Under the pieces are notes generated by a model. It did no database searches, was not told the DNA's origin, and saw nothing but the letters and a program-made list of their open reading frames with translations. From NCBI RefSeq assembly GCF_000150275.1, contig NW_002060943.1:670239-734238 (forward strand): 64,000 nt of DNA, in the 5' to 3' direction. The position numbers and the translations under genes are program-made. Source of the DNA: Trichoplax adhaerens (Eukaryota > Placozoa > Uniplacotomia > Trichoplacea > Trichoplacidae). This document shows, in pieces, positions 22,851 to 36,417 of the stretch; the first letter of the stretch is position 1; each line of letters begins with the position of its first letter.

Positions 22851-25800
22851 ATGTTGTTAACAAGAAAGACGATGATGAAACGTGCTCACTCTCGCAAAGA
22901 ATCCCATTACAATTTGGCAAACAGGAGAGTCATCAAATTAATAAGGTAATAACTAATTTGTAAGTCAATATTCCCTCAATGTATTTTACCGGCAACTGTT
23001 TTTCATCGATAGATTGATTTTAATCGTTTCGTTAAGACAATAACCTCCGTGATTGTCCATACTGTTAATGTTAGCTTACAAAATAAAATCCTTCATTTTC
23101 ATCATTGCTATCCATCCCTTTCCAAGTTTACAAATGACTGTTCCCTTCATGTTGGCTATTTGAACGACATCTCTAGTATTAGTACATACATGTTGCTACA
23201 ATGGTCGTAATAAAAGTACCATCTTATCCAGTGGTTACTTCTTACTAGATTAATTGGTTAACAACCAACTTTTGATCTAGGTATCATGATATCATCATTA
23301 CCTAGCGCTAGTTGTAGGCATCTCAAGTTATTTCCACTAACCGATACAGAAGATAGCAAAGAAGGAATACATCATTTTATCCCCAATCTAGGACAATTGT
23401 CGTCGTCCACTCGTCTATCGTAATTTGTACCATTTGTAGCACCATTTTTTGAACGTCTATGTTAGAAACATCAATATACACTATCCACTCGTCCAGGTGA
23501 TATAGAAAATAAAAGTACCCTTTCAAATGGGAGATTATTGTTATTTCAAATTGTAGGCTTACAAACCCATTCTACCCTTTATTGACTATTTAACTTCAAT
23601 ACAAGTCAAAGGGTATCCCCCCCCAAAAAACAGCAACAGTTCATGTTCTCTTTTGCAGTAGTTCCATTTCTATTTCAATTGGATGCCGTTACCATCATGA
23701 TCAATATTATTATTATGTGTATTTCTGTAGGGATGGAGCAGTAGAACCACCTCATGTTATTCTAGAAATAGAGCCGACATGTTTGCCTTATAGGATTCGT
23801 GACCTACTGTGCAATTGTTTCAAGACTGATTTTTCCCATCACGCGATCTATTTTCGTGGTAAAAGAGTAAGTTTGATGATTATTATATTCTGTATGGCTA
23901 GTTTGAGAAAGGATTGAATGATATCAAGTCTTGTTGATGCCATTAAAGGCACGATACATGTATTTTTTTGCAGTTCTAATTTCCTTCGCGTGCTCAATCT
24001 TGTATGCCATTGTCGATCCCTCGAACTTTCATTTCTTTCAGCAATCTATCACCATGTTTCCTTTTGTCGTCATTTTCCTATCATAATACCCTCCAGAGTA
24101 TTATAATCAAGTCAATTGCCATGATACATCAGGAAATCAACATTGGATATTATTCAGTATCTATTTACTAAACAGAAACTATAGTCTTCTAGGCAATTTC
24201 ATTATCCTTTTCTTACAATAATGTTTCGTAGGGAACGAGATCTACTGTATTTTCTCCAATTAATTGAAACAAAGAAAGAATGCAACTCTGATTTACGTAG
24301 CCAAATAGGTCGCAATGGCTTCTATTCAATGCCATAGGTAGTACAGCATAAGAGAATACCTAGGATATACAGTGTATAGGATGCTACATTCAATTCTTCT
24401 CCTTTTAATGATCAAGTCCATAGACTGCTTGTGGACTCGTTAGTAAAATCGCGTTCAATTATTTCTATCCCTGTCTATTATTTTTGCCACTATCGTGCAG
24501 TATCAATTGGCGGTCATAGCGGGAAGTTATTTGGGGGTCCATGACTGTAACCCAATACCTTTTTAATGCGATGATAAATACTTTCTTTCTGCTACTTTTC
24601 AGTATGATAGTTGGAGTAGATGACAAGAAATTGCTTTCTTTCGTAAACGCAATAAATAAACTACGAATTGGTTTTTAGGGTATTACTGTAAACTTTGACT
24701 ATCATCATCGATTGGAAATCAATTCTATCCTTGTGCGCTTATACTGTATAGAATGATTGCAGAATGTTCGGATATCAATTTGAGTCATACTGTAGAAAGA
24801 ATCGAGACTCCAATTCTATTCTGATGGATTACACTAGAATTAGCATGGATATAAACTGCACTTACTACGACATCTAACCATGATTAACTTACTTCATTCC
24901 GATAGGGGTTAAAGTAGAACCAAAAATTGACATTTACCTACTTTGATTTTGACTGCAGTCTACGCCTACTAGTTATTGTAGCCACCATCATGTTCATCTG
25001 TTGACAACAGTCTTATGAACTACATGTAGTCTAGTTCAACCGTTGGTTTAAGTAGAAATATTGTTTCCATTGATAGACATGTTGATCATAGGCAGAATGA
25101 GGCTGTAGAAATCCGACATCAGCCCTAGACCAATCCTATTCCAATGTAGTATTAATATCAAAGTCAAATTATTTCGGCCGGTAAAGATGATGACCGCTGC
25201 CTTCATGAGGCTCAACAGCATTGGTAAGCTGACTGGAAATAAGTGATTTTCGCTAATAGTCAGACTACCATCGCCATAGATTGAAATAGAATTGTAAACG
25301 CTTTAGACATAGGAAGAGGTCGATTGTAGTTGGATAGACTCAGTGCTGCTAATGATCAACCTTTCTACCCATCTGGATATCGACTACAGTCAGCAAAAAT
25401 CCATTTTGTTTTAATTTAGCGTATGTTAAAGTCTTAAGTGTTGCAAGACGTTGACATGCCGACTGTAGTCATAGTGATAAATGGTAACCCTACTAGTGTT
25501 GTACTTAAAATAGACATACTATATTGAAAGTGCAAATTGGAAAATGTGTTTGTTGTCTTTTCACTTTGGTGCGATCTTGGTAGGATACTAGACTCGGCTA
25601 ATATACTTTAAGAATAATACTTCCTTTTCAATGGAATCAAGTTCATGAATTTCATCATGCTTTTGTAATATTGTGGCGATAGCTACAGTATACTTTGTAT
25701 CTTGGGTATTAATATCGATGTTTAGCCATTGGGTAAATCAACCAGTCGTTCCATCCTGAATCGTATTTGTCAGAAGGAAATTGCTAGTTAATTACCACTA

Positions 25801-28800
25801 CAATAGGACACTAATTTATACCTAGCGATAAAAGCAATTTCTATCCGTTTATCACACACACTCGCACAGTAAATAGAATTCGGCCACTTTCAAGTCCACT
25901 TCTGTACATTTCTTCAGTACAGGAAATACTCAGTTACCTTGTCGCTGATCTTAACAGTATATAATATTAGTGGATGATGCATGATTCAATATTGAATAAT
26001 AGAACCATTTTATTTTAGCTAAACGAAGATCGACGTTTACGCGATCAAGGAATTGGCGATAACGAAGTTGTGAAACTAACTATCATTACGATTGAAGGTT
26101 AGGTCAAGATTTATATCTAGAAATTTTGTCTCCATTTTTTTTTTTCCATCTTTCTATTCATCTATGAAATTATTCTTAACATCATGATCAGCATCCATAA
26201 TCATTGTTGTACTGTATGTATAGAATCGTTTAAACGCATAAAAGTTATAATCTTGACCTTGAAATGATGTTATTCTGAACTTACTTACCCTAGCAAATTA
26301 ATTATTCTTATATTTTACACTTCCTCAGCTTGCAGTTACGTACTCGAAAAATGTACATTATCTACAGTATATATATATATATTATACGTATATCGATCAG
26401 CATGTACTCATGGTATGAGTATGTATAATTGATTTTCTTATAGAACCGAACGCAATCATCGAAATCATTGATGTAGATACTGCTATTAAAGGTAAGTCGA
26501 CAATTCTAAAACCCTTTTTTTTGTGAGGCTTAATTATTTTTCATTTATACTTAAATCTGTTCTTAATATCTCGTTCAAAGCATTGACGCTAATCATACTA
26601 AATTGTCTGGCTAGTTAAACATTTCGCATTTGCCATTAGATATATGTTTAGCGCTACATGCTTATATTAAGTTAGACAGAATTAAACGTAAATGATAATG
26701 AAAAATATGGACAATTGTTGATGGGCATTATTATTGTCTGACCAATCGAACTTTTTCTACTCTAGGGGTTAGCGTATATAATGTAATGTATAATGGTAAC
26801 TATAATGGCGGCTCAAATGGCGATCAAGGAACAAGTATCGGTACTTCTTCAGGCGATGAGTTGCCCAGGCACGCGATGAAAAAAACGAAATTTACTGCAA
26901 ATCACTATTCAGAAGCTGGTATTCTACTACTTTTCAAGATTGAATTTTACGATCTCATCACGCTTGAATAGTTTCTTACTATTATAATTACATTATTACC
27001 ATCTAGGAGATTCACCATCATCCGGTTCTTCGTCTTCGCTCTCGAGTACTAACTCGCAGAATGACTATATGACTCAATGGATGCTTTGCCAAAATTTTAA
27101 GAAAGAGCAAGAACGCCTTAGAATGCCTAATGGTCTGTATTATTAATATAAACATTGTCAATGATACTGATAAAGATACTTGTCATCAATACAGTATAGC
27201 TTAAAATCTGATTATAGAAGGGCTCTTGATATTAAATATCAACAATGACTACATATATTGAAATTTAGACCCACGAGATTGGAAAGTTTCGCATGCTGAC
27301 CACTGGTTAAATTGGGCTGCTCGGCAATTCGAAATAGAAGATTATGCGTTTATTGAGAGATTTCGTGGAATAGATGGGGAAGCGTTATGTGCTTTAGATC
27401 GTGACAGCTTTATACGCAGAATGAATTCTCAAATTGGAGAAATGTTTTGGACCCACTTTGAATTGTTAAAGAAATGTACGATGCAGTCTATAATATATAA
27501 CGGATTTAAGCTAGTATTTCAAAGCTAGTGAATTTGGTCATGCCATATTTCTTGACCAATTACTTATTTTGTCATAGCTTCTATTCGAATACCATCTCTA
27601 TCTGACAGAAAGAATTCACAAACTGATTACAAGCCAAATGGTGAGTATATTTGATTATTGAAATGGTTTGATAAATTTGTACATAGTGTAAATAATCAGA
27701 GTGGTAAATAGAATTACATTGACTTTATCGTTTAGGAGCTGTGTATATAGATTCACAGAACAATTACAAGCGAAATGGTAAATATTGATGATGGAATTCA
27801 TGCGTTTCACTGCCAATAAATCTTATAGTATAATCTATGATTATATTATTCGTGCATCGTGTAAATAATTGTAGTGATAAATATAATTACTTGGACTTTA
27901 TCGTTTAGGAGCTGTACATAACGATTCACAAAACAATTACAAGCAAAATGGTAAGTATTGATGATTGAAATGAATTGGTTTCGCTGTCAGCAAACCTTAC
28001 AGTAGAATCTATGAATAGATTCGCGCTTAGTGCAAATAATGATAGTGGCAAATATAATCACATCGACTTTATCATTTAGGAGCTGTGTATAACGATTCAC
28101 AAAGTAACCGCAAGCAAAACGGTAAGTGTTGATGATTGAATTGAATGGATTTGTCTGTCTACCTCTTTAAGGTATCATTGTGAATGAAATCGTGTACATT
28201 GTAAATGATTTGCGTGCGTAGTAACAAATATAGCCACATTTACTCTACGGTTTAGGAGCTGTATATGACGATTCGTCCGCAAGATTGTGCTCATTATCCA
28301 ATGGTAATAAATCAACAACTGAACATAGACTTCAACAACTCAACTCCCATTATCGTTAAGTTTCGTAGCTAAGTTATTTGCGTGTTTCTCTACTTATAAT
28401 TAATTTATCGATGCTCTGTTGTTATGATATTAATATGGCTATATTTTACTTTACTATTTAAGTAGCTAGCTCAACCGAAAAAAAAATTGCTTCCACAAAC
28501 GCGCGGTTACAGGAAAGACCATCACCTGGCAATAGAACAGGTCAGTATACGAAGCTGGTTTAATTATAATGCGGGATATCAAAAATTTAATGTAAATATA
28601 TTTATAAACCTATACAGTAAAGCAATACTAGTCTTTAACCCAGAAATCCTTGTGATGGACTGCATAATATGATGTATTTGCGCAAGAAAAAATTATGTAA
28701 TAAGATTAGTTGACTGATCAGAAGTAGTAACTTCGCAATCATACTGATAATATCAAATTTAAAATTTTATAGGTAATAATGGGCAAATTCAGTTATGGCA

Positions 28801-29260
28801 ATTCTTATTAGAATTGTTAACTGATAAAAATCATCGGCAAGCGATAAAATGGATTGGAACTGAGGGCGATTTTAAGTTGGTTGATCCTGAAAGGGTGGCC
28901 TATCTTTGGGGACAGAGGAAAAATAAACCTGCTATGAATTACGAAAAATTAAGTAGGGCACTTAGGTACTATTATGACGGTGATATGATTCATAAAGTAC
29001 ATGGGAAACGATTCGTATATAAATTTGTTTGTGATTTACGTTCACTGATTGGTTATTCGGCGGAAACTTTAAGTAAGTTGGTTGGGGAAGGTGACCAGGA
29101 AGATGGTAAAAGAGAACTTAGTGATGATACCAGTGAGAGTAGCTCTTCTGCAATTAGCATATCGTCTAATGGCGTCAATCCCAATTCTACAAATTGTTGC
29201 GCTAGTAACACAAATGAAATTGTAGCTCCTACTAAACCCTTGTCAGCAGAGCTTCTATAA
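22851..29260 (+). CDS. GABPA: GA-binding protein alpha chain (ETS transcription factor)
   Basis: This is the DNA-binding subunit of the nuclear GABP complex, which binds GGAA motifs and recruits GABPB. Exons: 22851-22945 (tentative first), 23731-23866, 26019-26097, 26444-26491, 26766-26918, 27007-27132, 27269-27475, 27578-27640, 27736-27777, 27909-27950, 28080-28121, 28256-28303, 28466-28540, 28773-29260. All phases agree and give 547 residues against 454 in human. The GABPA-specific OST domain covers about residues 38-119 ([35 protein letters not shown]). [11 protein letters not shown] then leads to the PNT domain (213-281, [20 protein letters not shown]). [20 protein letters not shown] opens the ETS domain (about 389-472), with recognition helix [12 protein letters not shown] and [20 protein letters not shown] typical of GABPA. 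The linker is lengthened by four duplicated exons. The start is uncertain; everything from 23731 onward is solid. Confidence 0.95.
23867..26018. other. Largest GABPA intron (2.15 kb)
   Basis: It splits the OST domain between GKR and LNEDRRL in phase 0. No exon or RNA gene was seen inside. Short GACTRYAGTC-like words recur between 24900 and 25470 but do not align as clear copies. Confidence 0.5.
27641..28303 (+). repeat. Tandem exon-plus-intron duplication in GABPA (four units of ~173 bp)
   Basis: Exons at 27736, 27909, 28080 and 28256 are spaced 173, 171 and 176 bp apart. The first three are exactly 42 bp and encode [28 protein letters not shown] and [14 protein letters not shown]. The fourth (48 bp) starts GAVYDDSS and then diverges. 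The introns are also alike, each ending in ACTTTATCGTTTAG or a close variant. All four exons are phase 1-1, so any can be skipped or repeated without shifting the frame. The tail of the preceding exon ([10 protein letters not shown]) looks like a related copy. Confidence 0.92.
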
Positions 29261-29296
29261 CCTTTTTTTAATTTACTAGGGTTACCACATTACTGT

Positions 29297-29869
29297 AATA
29301 AAAAATGTAGCATTCTCTACAGATATAATGTAATATATATATACACTTATAAAGAAATCTATCATATGACAATTAAATTTATTTATATTCTCTGCTGCGG
29401 TTGAAAATTTGCCGAACGTTAGTTTGTGCTGGAGATTAAGTTAATTATATTCTATATGGTTGAAAATTTTTGCAAGACTTTCGTCCTGAAGATATTATTA
29501 TTAATAATAATATTAGCAGTAGTAAATTATAATGTATTGTTAATTAATCATTCGAAGTTTCCTTCACTCTTCAAGGGTTAGTCCTCGATTTAGCAATGTT
29601 GGCACGTTGATAATGCTTTCCTCCTTCACAAGAAGCGTACATAATTCTAAGTATATTCCGATAACATAATTATATAATTATTTAATTTTAATCCTTGTTA
29701 TATAATGTTTGTGCTAATCTATTATTAATTTATAAGTATAAATTGAAAAATCCATTTTATTCGTTGCGACGATAAAGTGGTAGACGCAGTAGGTAGAGGT
29801 AGATAGATAGTGTAATGTTGTATTAAATTTAAATGTATAATATTAATGCTATGATCATGGCGAAATAAA
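29297..29869 (+). terminator. Candidate GABPA polyadenylation signals
   Basis: AATAAA hexamers occur at 29297-29302, 37 bp after the stop, and at 29864-29869. Which is used is not decidable from sequence. Confidence 0.4.
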
Positions 29870-30524
29870 AGTATGTTCTTACATTAATCAAATGTTTCTG
29901 ACTGATATTTTTTTAATATATCATGATGTGTTCTTGCTAGTCTTTAATTACAAACAGGTAGGCAACACCACATTTTGATGCTAAAAAAGCTAGATTTCTT
30001 TAACACTTAAATTTGTAAACTAAATAAAGACGAATTCTACTGTACATTTAATATGATTTAGTAAAATGGAACATAATCTGATATACAGTAAGTGTATACC
30101 TCCGAAGGTAACAGCAACAGTATTAAATTACCCACAATTCTTAAACTTCATGCCATAAGAAAATAACTTACGAATTACAAATGCGTATGATCGTGATAAT
30201 TGTAGACGAATTTACTGTATTTACATACCAAGCAACTATAACTGGTATAAGTGCATCTACATACCATATATCGCGTATTAAAGAACGTAGAACTTATCAT
30301 GTGGTGGAAATATATATAAGAATATATTTTGCACATGTGTATTGTACAGTTACGGATCTAAGATTAGCTATACATACGGGTTTGAGAGTAAAATTGTGTA
30401 ATACTTAGAAGTGGCTCTTATGAGCGACAAATATTTTCAAAATTCTAAAAACTTATGAATTTTGGAGGTTATGGTATGATATGATATCTTCTCTCATTTC
30501 CTGCTCGGTTTGGTATATCATAAC
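29870..30524. other. Short convergent intergenic space between GABPA and HAUS5
   Basis: This region presumably holds the two 3' UTRs. Nothing else is recognised. A 75-codon frame at 30181-30408 lacks splice context and family resemblance. Confidence 0.5.
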
Positions 30525-33500
30525 CTACTTTTGTAGTAGATTCACTGTTACCCGCCACTCATCCAACCACTGCAATAGTGATCTTCCTTGATACTTCACC
30601 CAAGGAACGGTGTATTGCGCAGGCTGCTCCCACCTGAAACAGCAAAGTCTAGCTCAATTTTCGTTTACAATGCAAAAAATACATTACCTAAAATTATGAT
30701 ACCAGAAATATTGACCTAAAACTCGTGTATATATAACAATACACATACATTAATGTTCCACCTAGCCCATTCACACGACTAAAATTAAATTTACTTGCAC
30801 GTAAACAAGGCCAGAACGAGCTATATTACTATAATACACTATTCTTTGCAAACTGTATTTACCAGTCAGTAGCCATTTCTTTAACTGTTGCGCAATCAGA
30901 TATTGATTTTTTCGCTTGATTATTTCTGTTACGCAATAGCGGTATTAATCGTTTCATCAAGTTTTCATCATACTCTTTTATGGTATTTGATAGTGCTAGT
31001 AGAGTACAGAGGATTAAATAAAAATTTACTGTCTTAAAGATCCGGAAGCAGGTTACCCTAAATTAAAATGTCAATGCCATTCAAGCATGACATGCACCAA
31101 AATTAGTTAGAGTAAAAAGCGTTACATTGTGCCTCAAGTAGTAAGTTCGTTTCAACGCCTATCTGATCAGCAATTCGTCGCTGTAAATCCAAAGTATTAC
31201 TGATGCGGACACCTATTTCAAAGCAGAATTGATGAGAAATAGCGAAATGCTAATAAAAATGGCAGATCGATATAACCTTCTTTCTTGGAGCCGATGAGGA
31301 AAGGAAGCAAACATTCCGAAGACTATAAAAATTGCATTTTTAAACATTTGTTTTGCATGACATGACAGAAAGTGAAACAATCAATTCTCGTAACCACAGC
31401 TTACTAAATATTGTGGAAATTCCATAAGATGAAGCAACCTGGATAGAGCCACATTTTCGGAATAGTTTAATCGATATATGGATAAATCGTCAACCTTCAA
31501 TCGAATATTCCTGTCAGAATAAAGATAGATATTAAACAGTGCAATATCTATTTGATATACCTTGCTAGAAAACACAGAAAGATTAACTTACAATTCCTCA
31601 GCGAAGGTTGTCTGTAATCTGCTTAATTGGACCGCATTAAACTGATTTGTTTCTTTTATCACTTTATCAACAGACCTATTAACTGCTTTAATAATTTCCT
31701 CTTCATGAGGCAAAACACGACATTTTGAATAGTTTCCATTCTACAACAGTGCCACAAGATGGTAAGAAATCAGTTTACGGCTTACTGGTACCACTACGAT
31801 AATCTTCAATTTAACGACAATAAACTCTAACTTTGTGGATAAACAATTACTAAATTGTTAATCCTTAACAACAATAAATTAATAAGATAAAGCGATCTAA
31901 ACTTGCCTCTTTTTGTATTTTCTCTATTTTTACTTTTGCAGCAGAATTTTCTTTAACAAGTGCCTGAATCAATTCCTGCTTAGATTGCTATAGTACCGCC
32001 AGGAGCAGAGGCACAATTAGTTGAATACAAAACATTGATTTAACAATTAATTTTAAACACTAACCCTAACAATGTAACACATAAATCGTAAAGTTCTAAT
32101 ATACATACTGTTAGCTTATTAAATCGTTGTATATTGTGATACTTCGCAAGAAGACCTTTCCTCTTTGATTCTTGTTCTTGTATAAGCACATGCGAGTCTT
32201 CCAAGCTTGATTTGATCACATTTCGAATTTCCTGGGCAGCAATGATTTCCAGCTCGTGATCAAGAAGCGATCTGGTAAAAAGGTTAATACTTTCTTAATA
32301 ACCAGTGACTTTGCAAAAGTAACGAGATTATACTTAACGTTATTATCACCGCTGATGATATGGGCAATAAGTTTGCCTGAAGAATGCTTACTGTAAAATA
32401 TGAATAAAGTCGCACGTTTATGCAATAATCACCTTGCAACATCAAAGCAAGCAGAGTCGTGATAATAATGTTCTTCAATTAATTTGTATAACTGGCTCTT
32501 TAGAATATTCAGTTCGTTTTCCGCTTCGTGAGCTTTACAGAGTAATTCTTCAGTGGAAATAAAAGTGTTAATGTGCAGCTGTGCACATTCCTAAAATATG
32601 CATATTAATTGATCATATCAAATCACAAAGTTTGCAGCGCTGGTTATGAAGAATTAATATAGTTGCTTACTGCTATAAGCTTGCGAGCACTTTGGAGAAG
32701 GTTCGGTGGTGATGTTAAATCTTTTAATTGCGAGTTGTCGAATTTAAATCTATGGTTGTCAAGAGGCGTTTTAATATCAAAATTGTTGTTACTATTAACT
32801 CTTCAATTTTTCTGTCACCTACTATCCACTGAAACTAGTTTATTTAGCAAAATTTTTATTGAAGCTGCGATATCTGTTACAATTACACTTATTTAACTAT
32901 TCAATACTTTAATTCGTCTGCGTCCTTTTTCAAATCTATCTTTGCTGTCAAATTTTGCACAGCAGTACACGTATTCTCAATTAGTACAGATAGTGCGGTA
33001 TTAATTTCACTTGGAGAATATTTGCACATGATGTCCTACGCCAATTACCATGTTAATAATATCAGATTCAAAACGAAAATATTGGCAATATTGCGTAACG
33101 ATATTAATTTAGTAATAGAATAGCTTCATTACTTCCAATCTTGTCCAAATATGCTGTTGCTGCTTTTCGACTTCATTGCTAATGGAATAGAAAGTATCTT
33201 GTAGCTATTGTCATCCAGTAAAATGTGCCAAGCAACAATTTAATCTACTTTCTGTAACATACTTGAAGTAATTTTCATCCAATTTATCCTCATTGATGTA
33301 TAACAGCTCCAATAATTTCTGTACATCCTTACTTACTCGCCGAATATCTCGCTAGCATAAAATACCGTGCATTTATGGGGAATTAATTTAACATTATACT
33401 CTACAGGATCGTGTACTTCAAAATCGCTACATCTTTTAAATAATCTTGTATGAAAAATAATAATATTTATAATGGAGATGTTATAACCACTGATTAAGTT

Positions 33501-35488
33501 ATAAAATTATTTCGTTATTATGACGATTCTATAATACAAATTTTTCTAATACCCTATGATAATGCAAAATACTGTAGTAGTATCTAAAGTCACATTTACA
33601 AAGTAACGGCTAGTGGAAAACTGAGCTTAAAATGCTTCCAATATCGTCATTGACAAGTACCTCACAGATTGATTCCAAACGGAGTTGATCCTGTCCATAG
33701 CCGCTATCGGTCGTGTTTGAAGCATATTTTTCCCTTGATATTGAATTCTGGGCGAAATTTTTACTCTGTACAAATTTATCTATCGTCTGTCCAAAGTTTT
33801 TCAACTGTGATGAATAATCTTGACTTTGTTGATTGTATGTTGATATTAAAAATTGGCTTTTTTGGCATTCCAATAACTTATTTCGATCACTTTCAATATT
33901 CATTTCTATGATAATAGATAGAGTATAGTATTATTAAACATAAGTTTTATTTACTTATTGTTGTGCACTCAAAATAGATCAGCACATTCTGCAAGGGTGA
34001 TTGATTTTTATTTGTGCAATCGTAAGAGCAACAACGTTAGCTAATAATTGCAAATTCAATTTCTTTTAGGCTAGAAAAATATTGAAAAGGATGATGGGAG
34101 TCTACTTGGTTAGTAATACATATGAAATGCATAATTTGGATAGAATGTGAAATTTACCTAAATCTGTCACGCTTCTTTCCAATCTGTCAATTTCACTTTC
34201 CACTAAGCGATTATCTTCCTCTAGTTTTTTCAATTCTTCCATTAATTCTTCACGCTCATTACGTAATGCTTGCATCACATCGCTTCGATCGCTGTTGTTT
34301 TCATTAGATTGCTGCTGTTGTTGTCGATAGTGATGATCGTTAATGGCTAGATTTCCTTTGACAACCCTAACCGTGCTAGTTGATTAAGAAATGGTAGCAT
34401 TAACAGGTAAAGTAGTTACTTCTTAAGAAGATCTATTAGTCCTCTACAGAATTACTAAGGAAAATAGTGCTTTGCTCATTTGTAATCCTAACAACGAGGT
34501 ACTACGAAATGGATCGAGTACATTATTTATCATTATCCCAACAATGCCGCTACAGTGCTGATGTTCAAAAAGTTAGCTGCGTTGACCACAGCTAAAATGA
34601 ATGGTAACAAATGCAAAGCCTACTTCAATAGCCATTCAGCCAATGATTCAGTACTGTAGTATTCTAGATGTACATACTTGTCAAGTCGTTGATACTTACT
34701 CTAAGGAGGAAATATTATTTATTAAAAATTTCCATATTTCCACAGTTGAACCACGGCACAGTCTGTACAAAACAAGAAAAGCAATGTAGACCTGTATCAT
34801 TTCCAGAAACGATTTTGAGCTGTAGTAAAAGAGTAAAGAGATTCTACTACGAGTATGATTAACAAATTAATTGATTGATTCAAGAATAGAGATACTACCG
34901 TCTTTAAGAGTATTGTGAAATAATGGATTGGCTGGGTAACGATGATCGAATAATTCGCTGTGGAAATGGACAATTTACAGAACTGTGGTGTGGAGTAGAA
35001 CAAGGTCATGACGACGAGATGTAGAATTGCTATACTTGGCTGTTTAACTTATACTACTGTATAGTATCGCTGTAAATAGAACACTAAATTAGGTCTGAAG
35101 GATGCGACTACTCTAGTACTGACGGAAACAAATTTATTTATTGCATGCTCAAAATTATGCGATATTGTATTCCGGGTATTGATCCGGCGGTACTATGCTG
35201 TACAAGATATAGTCATTTCCTTTGGACAGAGAACACCTTTGGATTCGAAGACGAACTATTTGTAAGGTAAATTACTACATTGAAGCATAAAAATTGTTCA
35301 TTGTAAAGTGAGCATTTTGCTAATTGATTGATTGATGGCCGTTTTACTCTTTCCACTTGGCTCGCATACCTTAAGAAATCATCTTGTGTTGGTAGTTGAT
35401 CACCAGTATACATGGCATGCTGTTGAAATTTCATTTCTTCGACTGCCCATTTTTTTAACTGACGGGCTAGATCGTACTGAGAAGTCAT
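30525..35488 (-). CDS. HAUS5: HAUS augmin-like complex subunit 5
   Basis: This is a subunit of augmin, the eight-protein complex that recruits gamma-tubulin to spindle microtubules for branching nucleation. Sixteen exons in reading order: 35488-35370, 34549-34493, 34375-34158, 33905-33661, 33351-33259, 33204-33133, 33035-32908, 32791-32671, 32590-32433, 32271-32109, 31987-31907, 31740-31592, 31510-31405, 31249-31126, 30995-30863, 30633-30525. Every junction is phase-compatible, giving 2076 nt or 691 residues (human 633). Key family matches are the N-terminal LARQLKKWAVEEM, TVRVVKGNLA, long coiled-coil stretches (REELMEELKKLEEDNRLVES), and the C-terminal TDWWEQPAQY...QGRSLLQWLDEWR ending NLLQK. 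Exon 2 is short and only weakly conserved, so it is the least certain. The intron after exon 11 uses a GC donor (GCAAGT). The exon 5 donor GTTACA is weak but forced by phase. Confidence 0.93.
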
Positions 35489-35900
35489 CGTTGCTAGAAA
35501 TAGGCTTGAGGTGTGTCGTTTTACTAAGTAACAGCAAGAATTTAGGAGTTGGCATGATTGGAAGTAATACAGTCCATCGTTGATACGATGGCATCGAAAA
35601 TAGTAGAGGACTATTGCTTACATTACTTTTACAGGCAGGAGATTGGGGAAATGGAGAAAAATCAACACGGAACAAGAAACGAGACCAATCTTCAATCGCT
35701 CTCTCTCTCTCCTAGAGGTAAAAGAAGAAGACGACGAACTTTACCGAGCGTTGCCAAAAACGCCATGTCTATTGCATTGGTAGTGCAAAATTATCGAGTG
35801 TGCAACACTACCATGGCCAATAGTACTACTGTAAAAGAAAATGGAGTGCATGATAGAAGATGTACAAGCATTTCAAGGTGAAATTATTACTGTCAATGAA
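35489..35900. other. HAUS5 upstream flank
   Basis: No coding exon is supported. A 107-codon plus-strand frame (35558-35881) is low-complexity and has no family resemblance. The HAUS5 promoter should lie here. Confidence 0.4.
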
Positions 35901-36417
35901 GCAACATGGCATCCACATCCATCGATCATTCCTGCATATTCTATGTCCATTGGACACTAATGTACAGCATGTGAAAAATCGACTCCATCAATCTCTCTCT
36001 ACCAGTCTACTTTATTACACGTCGAAATAGCAACATGGCATCCACATCCATCCATCATTCCTGCATATTCTATGTCCATTGGACACTAATGTACAAGCAT
36101 GTGAAAAATCGACTCCATCAATCTTTCTCTACCAGTCTACTTTATTACACGTCGAAATAGCAACATGGCATCCACATCCATCCATCATTCCTGCATATTC
36201 TATGTCCATTGGACACTAATGTACAAGCATGTGAAAAATCGACTCCATCAATCTCTCTCTACCAGTCTACTTTATTACACGTCGAAATAGCAACATGGCA
36301 TCCACATCAATCTATCATTCCTGCATATTCTATGTCCATTGGACACTAATATACAGCATGTGAAAATCGACTCCATCAATCTCTCTCTACCAGTCTACTC
36401 TATTACATGTGGAAAAT
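35901..36417. repeat. Four tandem copies of a ~130 bp repeat
   Basis: GCAACATGGCATCCACATC begins at 35901, 36030, 36160 and 36290 (periods 129, 130, 130). Each unit continues with CATTCCTGCATATTCTATG, GGACACTAATGTACAAGC and CTCTCTACCAGTCTAC. Copies are nearly identical, the fourth being slightly more diverged, which points to recent expansion. Confidence 0.95.

Noticed and set aside
32792-32880. Open minus-strand stretch between HAUS5 exons 7 and 8
   Set aside because: Every frame meets a stop or phase conflict. Direct splicing from 32908 to 32791 is in phase and fits the family.
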